From: Dastarcus helophoroides
Lineage: Eukaryota > Arthropoda > Insecta > Coleoptera > Bothrideridae
Length of the DNA: 64,000 nt
Assembly (NCBI GenBank): GCA_028583605.1
Contig: CM053326.1
Location: 15,416,587 to 15,480,586, forward strand
Direction of reading: 5' to 3'
Below, piece by piece: positions 25,632-37,140 of this stretch. Below the pieces are notes generated by a model, which was given only the letters and a program-made list of their open reading frames with translations, ran no database searches and was not told the DNA's origin. Each line of letters starts with the position of its first letter. The stretch's first letter is position 1. The position numbers and the translations under genes are program-made.

Positions 25632-27400
25632 TATTTTTATCAAAATGTTTACCTTTTCTGAAAACAGCCGAAATTTCCAGAAAAGCCCTTTTTGGGGGAT
25701 AAATTAAAATTTTCAAAACAACACGAAGATTAAAAACTTGAAGTAGCCAAACTTTGAGAAAAATTAAGGAACCTAAAAAGATAACGAAATTTAAAAATAA
25801 ATCGAAACAAGAAGAAAGTCGAAATTTTTCTGGGAAAGTCAAATTTTGATAAAATGAACCTCGAAATTTAAAATTCTCCAAAAAAGGAAAATTTTGAGAT
25901 GTGGAAAATTTTGAAAAAAAATAACGAATTTTGAAAATAAACTCGAAACTTTGTGAACATTGTCGAACTGTTGAAAAAGTTTTTTAAAAGAAAGCTAGAT
26001 TTTAAGAAAAAATAATTTTCAGAATAAAAGAAAATTTTGAAAATAAAATAATTTCGACAAAACAATCAAAACCTGTAAAAAATCGAATTCTATCAAAGGA
26101 ATCAAAATTTTTGAAGAAGTTTCGACATTTCCCAGAAGAAATTCAATTTTGATAGCAAACCCGGAATTTAGAGAATAAATTAAAATTTCGAGAAAAGGAC
26201 AAAAAAAGAAACTTTACATATAAAGAAAATTGAAGTTTGTAAAAAATTGTACAATTTCAAAAGAAAGGACGGATTTCGAAAATAAACTCGAATCTTTAAG
26301 ATTTTCGGACTTTAAAAAGATTGAAATTTTGCGAGTAAGACAAATTCAAAAAACTTACCATTAAAAAATAAGTCCAGATTAGAAAATTGTCGAATTTTCC
26401 AGATGAAATCAAATTTTCAGGAAAAAGTTAATTTTTTACAATAAAATAAAACCTAAAAAAAGCACGAATAAACATTTTAAGAAATGTGACAAAAATTTTG
26501 AAAATTCGAATTTTAAGAAAAAAAGTCTAAATTTCGGCAGGAAGCAAGAAAAAGGCTAGATCTAAAATTTTTATTTAAAAAATTGAAAACGAGTTGAACG
26601 GGAACAAAAAAATTTAAAGGTCTGAAGGAAAAATAAACTTGGAAAATAGATATTGAAAAAATTGTCGAAATTAACAAAGTCAAAATTTCCCAGAGATGGG
26701 CATAGTCTACATTTAAAAAAATTAAATTACCAGAAAAAAAATGGAGTTTTAAGGAAAACGATTTTGAATTGTGCAAAAAAAGAAGAAATTTAAAACATGT
26801 TCGAAATTTCAAGAACAAAACGAATTAAAAAAATCGAATCTTTAAAAAAAATGCGAAAAATGGTAACATAATTTTTGAGAAAAAAAACTAATAAAAAACT
26901 ATAAATTTGAAAATATGTGATAACTGGAAATTTTCCGAATAATGGGAATAAAGTCAAACAAAAAAGACGCAATTTAAAGAGTTGCAAAACTCATTTAAAA
27001 AAAAAAGTAAAAAAAGTCGGATTTTGGCAATAGGTCGCAATTTTGAAAAAAGGAAAGTCGAATTTGAAGAAAAAATGGAAACATCCCTAAAAGTTTTTTC
27101 TGAAAATTTTCAAATTGTTTTCTTTTACTCCTTTATTAAAATATCGGTCACATTTCTAGCAAAGTGCTAATTTTTGACAAATCCAAACTTTCAGAAAGTC
27201 GAATTGAAAAAAGTACAAATGTCCAAAAAGACCAAATTTTCAGAAGTATGGTCAAATTTTGAAGAAAAAATAATAATAATAAAAAATTGATTTTTAAAGA
27301 ATAAGTTGAAGTTTAAAAAAAAGTCGAATTTAAATAAAAGCGATAAATTTTGAGAAAACCAAAAAGTAGAAAACATCGGCTCAATTTATATGTTCTGGTA
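25632..27400 (-). repeat. TTTCGA-rich repeat block, A-polarity
   Basis: Nearly 1.8 kb of AAAATTTTGA and AAGTCGAAATTT strings. All minus-strand Phe-rich frames here (for example 25868-26065 and 26513-26987) and the Lys-rich plus frame at 26982-27170 are products of the repeat. Confidence 0.6.
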
Positions 27401-27522
27401 ATTACTTTAGGAATTAAAAAAGTAGATTAGTTGATAATTGAGATTTGTTTAAAAGTAGAACTGTTTAGTATAAATGTTCATAATTGCATGTTGGGCTTCC
27501 GGACTAGGGAATGCTGAAAATC

Positions 27523-28785
27523 TACGAGGGTTGCCTTTTAAGTTTTTACAAAAAGTGAAACAGAAACAAACAAGTTCGAAACAAAGTTTTTTATTGCTTT
27601 TCGAAATATTCGCCCTTAAGATCTACACATTTTTGCATACGCTCAAACCAATTCTGGGAACATTTTTTTCACTCTGAAGCTGATATCGTAGAAACATGGT
27701 TTTGAAAGTGTTTAACAGCTTCTTGAGGTGATGAAAATCATGTCCGCGTATCTTTTGTTTGATAGTTGGGAACAAGAAAAAGTCATTAGGCGATAAATCG
27801 GGTGAATACGGGCAATGAGACATTAATTCGATGTTTTTCTCCTTCAAATATTCAGTTGCTTGACGTGCTTGATGGGAGCTGGCATTCTTGTGATAAAGAA
27901 TGATGCGACGTTTTTTGTTCTTTTTCCTTTCATCGAAGACCGTTGGCAAACAAATTGTTGTATACCATTCGGCATTTACAGTTCTTCGATCCTCTAATGG
28001 AATAGTTGCGACGTGTCCAGTGCAATCAAAGAAACAAGCGATCATTTTCCTGGAAGTGCTCCATGAACGAACAGCTTTAGTGGGATTCAGTTCATCGTTA
28101 AACGCCCAAACATTAGACTGTTGTTTGCTTTTAGGATCATACGAATATATCCAAGTTTCGTCTCCTGTAACAATGTTGTATACAAATTTTGAACGTCCTC
28201 GGTCGAATTTTTTCAACATTTCCTGACACCAATCAATACGACCCTTTTTTGCACTTCGGTCAAATTATGCGGAATCCATCTGGAACATATCTTTCTCACA
28301 CCTAAATGTTCTTGCAAAATCGATTGTATTGCAGTCTGCGATATCCTACGAGACGCCTCTATCTGTCTGTAAGTCACATGCCGATCTTCTTTAATCATGT
28401 TGCGCACAGAGCGATATTTCTCGAAATGACAGTCGATTTTGGCTGACCTTCTCGACATTCATCACTGACGGACGCACGACCATGACGAAATTCTGCAAAC
28501 CAATGGTAAACAGTCTTCTCTGATGATGCTTCATTACCAAAACTTGCACGAAGCGATTCTATGCATTGTTGTTGAGTAAGGCCTTTTTTAAAATCATAAA
28601 AAATCATCCAACGTAAGCCTTCACGAGTAATTTTCATTTTTGCACAAACTTGCTTCTTTTAAACGTTCACTATCAACAACTTCAATTTCTAAATTGCCAT
28701 TGGGTTCGCAATAACAAACGTCAGTGTTCACAAATACAATGTGCCACAACTCATTAACGCCACCTATTAAAAGGAAACCCTCGTA
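27523..28785 (-). mobile_element. mariner element with TIRs and TA target sites
   Basis: The left end reads TACGAGGGTTGCCTTTTAA and the right end, reverse-complemented, reads TACGAGGGTTTCCTTTTAA. The outer TA at each end fits the TA duplication of Tc1/mariner elements. At about 1.26 kb it has the typical mariner size, with a single transposase frame between the TIRs. TIR similarity is still high beyond the first bases, so the insertion is not very ancient, although its coding region is broken. Confidence 0.9.
27591..28637 (-). pseudogene. mariner transposase (DD34D), frameshifted
   Basis: The N-terminal part starts MKITREGLRWMIFYDF and carries the paired helix-turn-helix region (28637-28398). 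A second frame (28458-28213) continues through HVTYRQIEASRRI and the WIPHNLTE linker. A third (28219 on) holds VTGDETWIYSYDPKSKQ, then LYHKNASSH, then YSPDLSPNDFFLFP. The C-terminus QNWFERMQKCVDLKGEYFEK is in yet another frame and stops at 27591. The first catalytic Asp is present (in TGDE). The second is Lys in HKNASSH, where HDNA is usual. The third is present, 34 residues after the second. The lost Asp and at least three frameshifts mean the enzyme is inactive. Confidence 0.9.
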
Positions 28786-28820
28786 TACATTTTGAACCCA
28801 TTATGAAGTATCAGAAAAAT

Positions 28821-29371
28821 GTAGTGGTACTGAAAATTAATAATAAAAATGCAATTTACTTATCGCATTTCATACAAATAAATCATATCAGATTGCATGT
28901 TAGATATACTTTTAATTAGATATACTTTTTATAAATAGTGTTTAAGTGGCCTCGACTAATCAGACACTGACCTAGGCGAGTATAAACACTTGCCAAAATG
29001 TTTGTGGCTTGTTACAAAACTTCCACATTTTAAAGTAAATTCTTTTTTTAGCTAGAGAAAGAGATCTAATACAGTCAAATCTGGAGAAAGTGGTGGCCAG
29101 TCAGGTGGGCCTCCGAGGTCTATCCACCATACATATGGTGATGACCCTCTACATACCCTTATAATAGAGATGACTCCTGAAAAAAATTATATATTTTTTA
29201 TTTTTAGTTCTAATAATGAACAAGGTTGTCTCTATAAAATTACAAAAATATAGTAGTACTAAAAAATAATAATAAAAATATAACTTACCTATCGCATTTC
29301 ATACAAATAAATCATATCAGATTGTAGGTTAGATATTGTTTACCCGGGCGAAGCCGGTGCAAGTCGGTAGT
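28821..29371. repeat. Dispersed repeat B, copy 1, with terminal direct repeats
   Basis: Direct repeats of about 90 bases (28821-28917 and 29251-29336; both contain CGCATTTCATACAAATAAAT) flank a 330-base middle. That middle is also present at 34598-34885. It encodes a transposase scrap on the minus strand. The right edge runs into ACCCGGGCGAAGCCGGTGCA, a string like the GC-rich 3' ends of some insect Helitron-like repeats, so the true boundary is uncertain. Confidence 0.55.
29052..29129 (-). pseudogene. DDE transposase scrap inside repeat B
   Basis: The minus strand reads WIDLGGPPDWPPLSPDLTV then LDLFL and a stop. It is the same transposase signature (WPPxSPDLTxLDxF) as at 10347, but better conserved. 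Only about 26 codons remain recognisable. Copy 2 at 34.7 kb shows HWPPLSSDLNVLDLF at the equivalent place. Confidence 0.6.
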
Positions 29372-29998
29372 ATTTTGTATTTTAAATAAATGAATTTTAT
29401 TAGCAAATTTTAAAATGACAAGGTGATTGAAAATTCAATCTACATATTTTGACAGCGTATTTTTTTGGTCAAAATAAGATTTTTTTTCTCTAAATCTATG
29501 CCCTAAAATGCACCCTCTCCGCGTTACAACGGCCGTGTCCCACAGCCTAAGTGGAGAAAAATGGAAAAAGTGTATCACGGCAGGTGAAGAGCATTTCTAA
29601 CATTTGAGATAAAGTCATTAATGTACATAGCTTAATAAAAAGTGTAAAATGCCCAGAAAGCTTAGTTAGATTGATGATAAGGGTTTTACTCTTTTTTTTG
29701 AACACCATTTTCTTGCAGATGGCTAGTTATATCAAAAAAATGCAAGAGATCAAAATTTCATATTTTTTTAGCTAACTAGATGGTCTTATTCAATGACTGG
29801 AAGCGTAAAGTTTCGACCAAGAAAAGTGTTAGCCCCCTTTGCCCTCCCTATCTTTAAAATAACACAATTTTTGAAGCAAAAAATAAATACAACACCTAAA
29901 AAAAAAACAGTTGATTGCAATTTTTGAGATCAATAACTGTAGCCACAATTTGATATAATCGATTTTTCGTGTGCAACTTTTGGCTGTAGCATAAATGG
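29372..29998. other. Unassigned DNA
   Basis: Contains a slightly GC-richer patch near 29510-29590 (CTCTCCGCGTTACAACGGCC). Neither a gene nor a repeat family was recognised. Confidence 0.3.
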
Positions 29999-31252
29999 AC
30001 ATACGGTGTGTCCCAAGATAAAGTACTGAAGAGGGGTTTCTTTTTTATTTGTGGTTTTACGAGAAAAAGTCATTGCTTAAAAAACTTCTGCTTGATCTTA
30101 AATCATTGGAAATTACATTATTTTGTTTATTTTTGATGCAGAAAGTTCAATTATTTGAAAATTCTAGAAAATGATCTGGAGTAGAGTACCATTTCTTTTG
30201 ATATAATCGAGAAATATTGTTTAAAAATTGGTTTAGAACAACAAAAAAGCCTAAATTTCAAATTTTAATTTAGAAATTTTGCAAATAGAACTGACCTGGA
30301 CTGCAATAATGCAGTGCTCTAAACGTGTACATTATTTCACTCTGGGTCTACTCTGCTTGCATGACGGTTGTGGGAGCTATACCTAAAAATTAAATTTGTA
30401 GCTAAGAATGATTCGAAATATTGAAATAAAATTTATTTTTAATCAAACTTGACAAGGAAAGTAAAAACCTGAGTTATTTCTTTATTGCTGACGAATCAAC
30501 AATAATATTTGTTTTGACTGATATCATCATCAATATGATTTTTTTTTTCAATTTTGATCGCATTCGTAATTTTTTTTTGCTCTCCAGACACCACAGAAAT
30601 ATTCAGTGGTGCCACAAATTACATTTGGGAACATTTTGGTATACACTTTCAAACTTTGACTTCGAGTTTGTAACTTCCAGTTGGATATGCTAAACTGACG
30701 AGATCTAAGAAGATCGAAACAGGTGTTTGTTTTCCAAACCCTGAAATTGATAAATGCTCAAGCCTATCGGTTTGAGCATTAAAATTCAGAAAATAAAATT
30801 GCAGATACGAAATGCTTAGAGAATTATAAAGAGGGTAGAAATTTGAGCAGAAGAACGTGGTAATACCTTTGAATGGTGAGGTTTTGGTTTAATCACTTAT
30901 TTATATATTATCAGATATCTCTTTATTTTCTTGCGTTTGACCCCGACATGTAACCTGATTTGCTTAATTTTTATAACATTAACCAACTTTTTGTTTTTAA
31001 GCATTTTTTGTTATTACAAACTACACTTCTTAGAGACACTTTTTGATATCCCCAAAAATAACAATTTACGCTTGGCCATTTTTTGAAATTTTGAAATAAT
31101 TTAACTGGCTATACAAAAAATCTCCACAAAAAAATGTAATATTCGTTGATTTAAGATCAAACAGGAATTTTTCTAAAGAATGCTTGTTCTCATAAACATA
31201 CAAATACAAAGTAAATCCCCCTTTAATACTCTATCTTGGGCCACACTGTATG
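29999..31252. mobile_element. Long-TIR element, about 1.25 kb
   Basis: Left ACATACGGTGTGTCCCAAGA and reverse-complemented right ACATACAGTGTGGCCCAAGA begin arms that stay similar for about 180-250 bases. They share GTATTTGT-type, TTTGATCTTAAATCA-type and ATTACATT strings in the same order. The centre is unrelated sequence and includes a small hairpin near 30760 (AATGCTCAA / TTGAGCATT). No transposase remnant was seen. Confidence 0.65.
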
Positions 31253-32630
31253 TTTATAAAAAGAAAATCATATTTTGGCCCCAAGAACACGCTCTCAAAA
31301 TATGCACATTCAATTTTGAATAACTCCGTATGTTAACATTAATATAACATTGGACATTTATTTTATTTACATTGTAGAAGTAGCATTCAGTCAAATATGT
31401 TAAAATGTAATCGCCACATATTAAATAAATATAAATAACAGTAATCGAATAATTTTACGATTTAAAATATCTACCTATTTATTTTGTTTCTTTTTTTTTT
31501 ATTTTCATGGTCCCGTTCTCTTCTTTTAATCAGCAATTTTAATATGTATTACTAACAATTCTAAAGCAAGAATGATTTAGTAATTTTTATACATTTTAGG
31601 CCGAGATATTGCAACACTATGCGAAACATGGTATAATCTTATATCGATGCAAATAAAAATTGAACTGTTACGTTTTCTATATAAATGCTAATTTCTGAAG
31701 GGTTTCTAAACTATCCACGCAACTTCCTTGGCGAAAATCGAATTACCGAAAAGTCACTGATTTCAAAAGCAACAAATTTGCATGGGTTATAGATACCTTT
31801 ACCTAAATATTCTTCAAGTAGGTCAGATCATCTTGATTTATAACCGTTCGAAAACTACCGTTTAGGTAGTTGGTACCATCATAAAATCGAAAGGGTGAAC
31901 GCAGTAAATTCAGTCAGTTGTAGGTCAAAATGTGCAAATATATGTCAACCCTTCCTAACGGTCTGAATCATCCATTTCCTATTGTCCGGCTTAGGTCTCC
32001 GTCCTTCGTAAATAACTAGGAAAGTAGGAAGATATTAAGGGTGATTGCAATAACCCTTCCGTTTCCGCAAATCTCGACATGTGGGTGGATTAGAGCCTTT
32101 CCCACATGTACCAATAATACATCACAATTTGATGACCTATCGCCACTTTATTATTTGAAAGTAAAATTAGAATTAACCAAGTTGATTTAATATTTGAAAA
32201 GCAGAAACATTTCATCCTAGTCATTTTAACAGAATAAGCGTTTTTGAACTTAGGCACCCAAACGTTTTTTGAATTAATAAATTATACAAAATGGTCCGCA
32301 TTCTATGACAGAAGCTTTAAGCAACAATAGATTATCAAAACATAATCTGACTTTGTTATATAAACATAAACAATGTCTCTTAAACCTACCATTTTTAAGA
32401 TGCGGTTTGATAAAGTCTTCAACAAACAATAATATTTGAAAAATACTTTTTACCTACCTCATTCCAAGAAAAATGATATGCACTTTGGATTTCGAAAATG
32501 TCCAATTCTGCTAATCCCATTATGCCAATAAAAAATCGTTAAACCGAAAGAGTGCTAAACGATCCAGCCTCAAACGGTATCTATATATCTAGCTATGTTT
32601 ATTTATTTAATTCTTCATCTTAATGATTAT
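31253..32630. other. Unassigned DNA
   Basis: AT-rich with one more GC-balanced patch at about 31930-32110 that I could not assign. No supported gene. Confidence 0.3.
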
Positions 32631-32634
32631 ATTA

Positions 32635-33905
32635 TACAGGATCTCCCAACGAAAATTTGACCCCCTTATAATTAGAAAACCGTAAAATATTTTAAAATTC
32701 GCCGAGACATGTCAATTTATGTTCTTGGGGGGATCATTTTTAACGATTAAGCCAACTTAATATATTCGTCCCCCTAACCCCCACTTTAAAATTTCAAATA
32801 GAACTAACTACTTGTGATGCATCTTTGAAACCCCTTTCTATTGCAAATACACTGGTGTATCGATTTTTGAAATTGATTGAGAATTAAAAACGAAAACTTA
32901 CACATTCGTGTAATAATGTAAATCGCCAGGAATGTTTACCCATTTTTCGGCATTATAAAGTCAATTTCATAAAAAAACTTTATAAGGTCCTTGAATAGCA
33001 GGTGGTGGTCTATATATCGGACATGTTACTTATGTACAGGGTAATTTAATTTGCTGTATCACAAAGCTTTAATTTTTTTTATGAGAACACAGTTTTCTTT
33101 CGCGCCACAAAAACAGTGTTTAAAATATTTTCAAAAATATCACATACTTGATATTTATTTTAAACGGTTATTGAATTATAGCCTATTAAATTTGCAAAAT
33201 TACATATTTTTGTATAAAGAGGACTAGTGTGCTCTGAACTACGCCAAACAAAGACACTATACTACAACTATTTTTGGACAATTTGGAATAAATATGCTAC
33301 ATATTTCAGTTCCTTTGGAGCACACTATCCGCTTTAATATGTAAAATGTTCACAAATTTAATGGGCCATAATTAAACAATCACTTTAAGTAGATATCAAG
33401 TAAGCTTTCTTTACCGTGGCAAAGAAACACGTGTTTTCATTTAAAAAAATGTTAATGATTTGTGATCTTCTGAAATAAGTCACCCTGTATATGAACAAAT
33501 CTGTCCAATTTATAAACCATGACGATCCACTTAAAGGCCATAACGTATTTTTCTAAGTAATCCACTTAATAAGGCCGAAAAATAGGTGAGTCTCCTGGCA
33601 CCCTATACTTTTACATGATTGTCGGTTTGTCAATATTTCGTTTTTAATTTTTAACAATTTTTTAAAGCAATACACATTTGTATTCGCAATAGAAAGGGCT
33701 TTAAAATGATCCATTACAAGTAAGGTACATCTATTTGAAATTTTAATGTGGGGTTGATAAGGGTTAGGGGGATAAACATATAAAGTTGCCTTGACCCTCA
33801 AAAATGGTCCCCCAAGAACATAAATCGACGGCCTCTGCGAATTCTAAAATATTTCTCGATTTTCTAATTATAAGGGGGACCAAGTTTTTGTTGGGAGACC
33901 CTGTA
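32635..33905. mobile_element. Outer palindromic element split by a nested one
   Basis: Left TACAGGATCTCCCAACGAAA and reverse-complemented right TACAGGGTCTCCCAACAAAA begin arms of about 400 bases each (32635-33034 and 33490-33905). The arms include CCCTTATAATTAGAAAA, TTATGTTCTTGGGGG and CCCCCTAACCC in both. Without the insert it would be an almost uninterrupted 0.8-kb palindrome. ATTAT flanks both ends if the element is taken as ACAGG to CCTGT. The minus-strand frame at 33553-33801 lies within an arm and is not a gene. Confidence 0.8.
33035..33489. mobile_element. Inner palindromic MITE nested at the centre
   Basis: Starts TACAGGGTAATTTAATTTG and ends in an inverted TACAGGGTGACTTATTTC. The arms are about 220 bases and meet near the middle, so the whole element folds on itself. 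TATG is present directly outside both ends (33031-33034 and 33490-33493), consistent with a 4-bp target duplication. It sits at the centre of the outer palindrome. Confidence 0.8.
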
Positions 33906-33909
33906 TTAT

Positions 33910-34597
33910 GTTGCCCCTAAAGTTTATGCGGCGGCCAAGGTCATGTTAGCCGATGAAAAAATGTAAAACAGTAACAATATTGGTAAAAAGTATTAAGTAT
34001 ACTATTAAATATTTTTAAAGGTCGTGCAAATAATTAGTTTCTTTCATTATTTAAATTATTGTTCCCTTAGGATCAGTGGTCAAACAAGTCTATTGTATTT
34101 AACAATAAGCTTTAGGCAATTTCTGGGAAGCAAGATGGCTTGTCACTTTACATTTAAGGATTTAAGCCTTCTTATACAATTCCTTGGTGGGCGGTCGACT
34201 TCAACTACATTTTGTGCAACTTACCTTTAAATTTGAAACCTACATTTTCTACGGATACTTTAAATTAAAAATTATATTTCAAATTATTTTTCATGCAGAC
34301 AATTAGATAAAAATTATTAGCATCCATTTGGCTACTGAAGTAGAGTAGTGTTTCACACCATTTGAATCTATTAAGTGGCAGATTCTATAAACCAACGATT
34401 TTATTAACAGGCGTCTACTGTATTGATAATAATGCCGTTTTTTTTCATTGCAGCCTCAACTTTTTTCTGTTGTTTGGATTGCGAAAATGGTGATATAAAT
34501 AAAATGAACCTGGAATAAATAATTTTATAATAATAGAAAATAATTGAATATACTTTACAAAATTCAGGTAAAAAGCGTAGTTAAAATTTTGCAGTAC
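33910..34597. other. Unassigned DNA
   Basis: No gene or repeat family recognised. The 68-codon plus frame at 34024-34230 has no motif. Confidence 0.3.
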
Positions 34598-34885
34598 GTT
34601 TTATAAAAATTGTTTAAGTAGTCTCCACCAACCACCTGACACTGACCTAGGCAAGTGTAAACACTTGATAGTAGCCAAATTTTTTGCGGCTTCTTTTTTT
34701 AACTAGGTAAAGAGATCTAATACATTTAAATCTGAAGAAAGTGGTGGCCAGTGATGAGAAACCTACCCTCTATATACCCTTATAATAGAGATGACTCATG
34801 AAAACAAAATATTTTTTTATTATTATTTTTAGTTCTAATAATGAGCAAGATTGTCTGTATAAAGCAACTATTATGTATCTGAAAA
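34598..34885. repeat. Dispersed repeat B, copy 2
   Basis: Collinear with 28925-29255: shared strings include CACTGACCTAGGC, AGAGATCTAATACA, AAAGTGGTGGCCAGT and CCCTTATAATAGAGATGACTC. It lacks the flanking direct repeats of copy 1, has lost a short segment after the GGCCAGT string, and keeps the transposase scrap in degraded form. Confidence 0.65.
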
Positions 34886-35700
34886 TAATAAGAACCTATA
34901 ATAGATCGGTAATCGAAGTATCTAAAATTTTATACTATGTTCCATAATTAGCAGAGAATACAGATTCGGGTAATTTGACCAGTATTTTTTTCGCCCCCAA
35001 ACCTTGCTACCGCAGTGCGCAGATTGGCAGTGCCTCGCTTAGCCGCATTTTTCACAAAAAAACGTGCATCTGGGGCTAAATTTTTAACAAGGCTTATTTT
35101 TTTATCAGGGCTCAGCGATTGGAGCGATTAGGTCAAATCGAGCCCCGCACTTGAAGGAGCCCCGTATCACCACCAAAATTAACAAAAAATTATTTTTCCA
35201 AATTTAAAGAAAATTGGAAAGGATAAATCATAGAGTACACTGGTTAACAAAATTAAAGTTTTATCATATCACATGAAGTTCTTTTGTATTTTTAATACTG
35301 TTAGTTGTTGTCATTTAAAATAAGCAGCTTTCAAATGTTCATCACTCACGACATTTGTTTGTTAAATGTTTGAAATATGATGGATCTCCAAAAATATAAC
35401 GTACATTATTATTATTACACATTAGGAACTTATAATCTTTGTTTTTCTAAATTATTTAGCTTTTAATTGGTCCTTCATGACCAAGCAATAGTGGTCAGTC
35501 AACACCCTTGAGTTTAATCTGCCCTGATAAAGTGTTCTATTATTGACATGTCCGCATAACACTTTTATCAGTTCTTATCACTTAAAGCCTTCCAGAGCCC
35601 CCAAATTTGTAGGAATAAAGTCAAGATATATGTCTAAAAAATGAATATTGATATTGCAACATAAAGTTGTATACTCCAATAAGAGTTTTTTAACCAAATA
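34886..35700. other. Unassigned DNA with GC-richer patch
   Basis: Near 35000-35170 there is a GC-richer stretch. CAGGGCTCAGCGATTGG and GAGCCCCGCACTTG resemble hAT-like ends such as those of family C. A complete element could not be delimited. Confidence 0.3.
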
Positions 35701-35716
35701 TCTTTGGATGTCACTC

Positions 35717-36090
35717 TTATGGTAAACCAAAAAATTTCCAATAAAATTTTTTAAGCATCTTTATGTTGATTTCTTCAAAACATCTAATTTTTCTGTAAAC
35801 AACGAGTATTTTATTAATTTTCTTAATTTGAGAATCTGCTTCTACTACTACTTTACTCATTTTGGGGAATTTCTCTTTGAAATATAAAAATCCATTTTTA
35901 TTGGAACCCATCTTCTCCAGAAAATATTTGGTGAGCCTAATTTAATATGAAGTGGTGGTAGAAATATATTAGAGAGCTTTGCAAGTTAAATGCTTTAAAG
36001 TTTTCTATTTACAAATTAAAGATCTACGTGTAGGACAAACTATTTCCTAATTGTGATTTTTTCGATCCCTGGTGTCCTATTAACGTAAAA
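35717..36090 (-). pseudogene. Relic of a widespread unclassified invertebrate protein family
   Basis: The minus strand reads DTRDRKNHN, then PTRRSL, then IFLPPLHIKLG. After a frame change it continues MGSNKNGFLYFKEKFPKMSK and SQIKKINKILVV to KKFYWKFFGLP (35911-35717). I recognise this order (WDSR, PxRxSL, LPPLHIKLG, FxYLxxKFPK, GPQI) from a repeated, uncharacterised protein found in many copies in arthropod and cnidarian genomes, probably carried by a mobile element. The frame change and stops show it is a fragment. Its function is unknown; no enzymatic motif can be named from what remains. The minus frame at 36080-36286 may be upstream sequence, but it does not match clearly. Confidence 0.5.
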
Positions 36091-36383
36091 AGTACCCAAA
36101 TTTTAATGATAAAAAAGACTTCAAATGAAGAATTAATATGATCATGATATTAAGTTTTATTCTCATCAAAATTTTTAAGACGTAAATAACATTTTCAAAA
36201 ATAAATTTTACCTTGTCACAAGAAAACTGGAGGTGATGGAAAAAAAATAGGTACGGTTTCATGATGGGGATAGGTAGTCCAAACACAATTACCTACCAGA
36301 GTTCATGTGACAAAATCAGTGTTGACCAGTGTTATTGAAATAATTAAAAATATATTTCTTTTAAGTCAGTACAGAGTCAGTGC

Positions 36384-36809
36384 AGGATATACTTCTGCCG
36401 GGATTGGACCGTGCCAAAGAACTACTAAAAGTGTTCGACGTTTCGCTCACCACCGTAGGGGGCTTCTTCAGGAACAAAGAAAAGAAACAATAAATAAAAA
36501 AGGAAGAAGAGTTTCGCCTCTGGTATGGTGGACATACTGAGTTACCGTGCTGTTCTGTCTAAACTATCTTTTCCTTTGTACCAATTTTCAATTCAAAAGA
36601 GTTTTGCCTCTGGTATGGTGGACATATGCTCTGATGTTTTGAAATTGGCCTTTCATTATTTCATTTTTGCATATTCCCTTATATATCCCTTTTTTATTTA
36701 TTGTTTTTTTTTTCTTTTTTCCTGAAGAAGCCCCCTACGATGTTGGGCGAAACGTCGAACACATTTAGTAGTTCTTTGACACGGCCCAATCCCGGAAGAA
36801 GTATATCCT
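36384..36809. repeat. Inverted-repeat element D, copy 1
   Basis: Arms of about 100 bases: the left begins AGGATATACTTCTGCCGGGA and the right, reverse-complemented, begins AGGATATACTTCTTCCGGGA. Both run through GTGTTCGACGTTTCGC and GTAGGGGGCTTCTTCAGGAA. The interior carries GCCTCTGGTATGGTGGACAT twice (near 36516 and 36606). A truncated copy lies at 46229-46440. The two short plus frames here (36307-36725) are translations of the repeat. Confidence 0.75.
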
Positions 36810-36824
36810 TATTATTGTGTTTAT

Positions 36825-37140
36825 TATGATATTAGCTGTTACCCGCAACTTCATCCGCGTGGAACTAAATAACTGTTTTTCTAGAAAATGTTAACATTTT
36901 ACTTCCACGAGGTTTGATTTTCTAAAAAAAAAACTTTCCATGTTAGGCATGGCCCATTTTCCGATGCAGTCATTAATTGAATCTGCTAACCAAGTTTAGG
37001 TTTCTATATCCAAAGCTTATACATCCGTCAATAGTCATTTATATGGTGTAGGCAGGATTTACTTTAAGGAGGGGCAACAATCATCTTGAAAAATTCATGG
37101 ACAAAAACAGAAAACCTTCCGGCTAAGTAATAATGTACAT
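36825..37140. other. Dispersed-repeat fragments
   Basis: TAGCTGTTACCCGCAACTTC then ATCCGCGTGGAA (36833-36864) matches a string very common in insect genomes as part of a dispersed repeat. At 37054-37078, GGCAGGATTTACTTTAAGGA followed by GGGGC resembles a hAT-like terminus and lies just before the next repeat block. Confidence 0.4.

Noticed and set aside
26513..26987. Two overlapping Phe-rich minus-strand frames that look like membrane proteins
   Set aside because: They translate the A-polarity TTTCGA repeat; similar Phe-rich frames occur in every such block and on the strand predicted by its polarity.
27523..28785. Active mariner
   Set aside because: The second catalytic Asp is Lys and at least three frameshifts split the transposase.
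36507..36628. Short direct repeat array considered as a CRISPR-like or regulatory array
   Set aside because: Only two copies of GCCTCTGGTATGGTGGACAT, both within repeat D; it is a eukaryotic transposon interior.
36717..36763. Second hammerhead ribozyme in repeat D
   Set aside because: CTGAAGA, stem II and GAAA are there, but after GAAAC the GUC follows at once with no loop and stem I does not pair.
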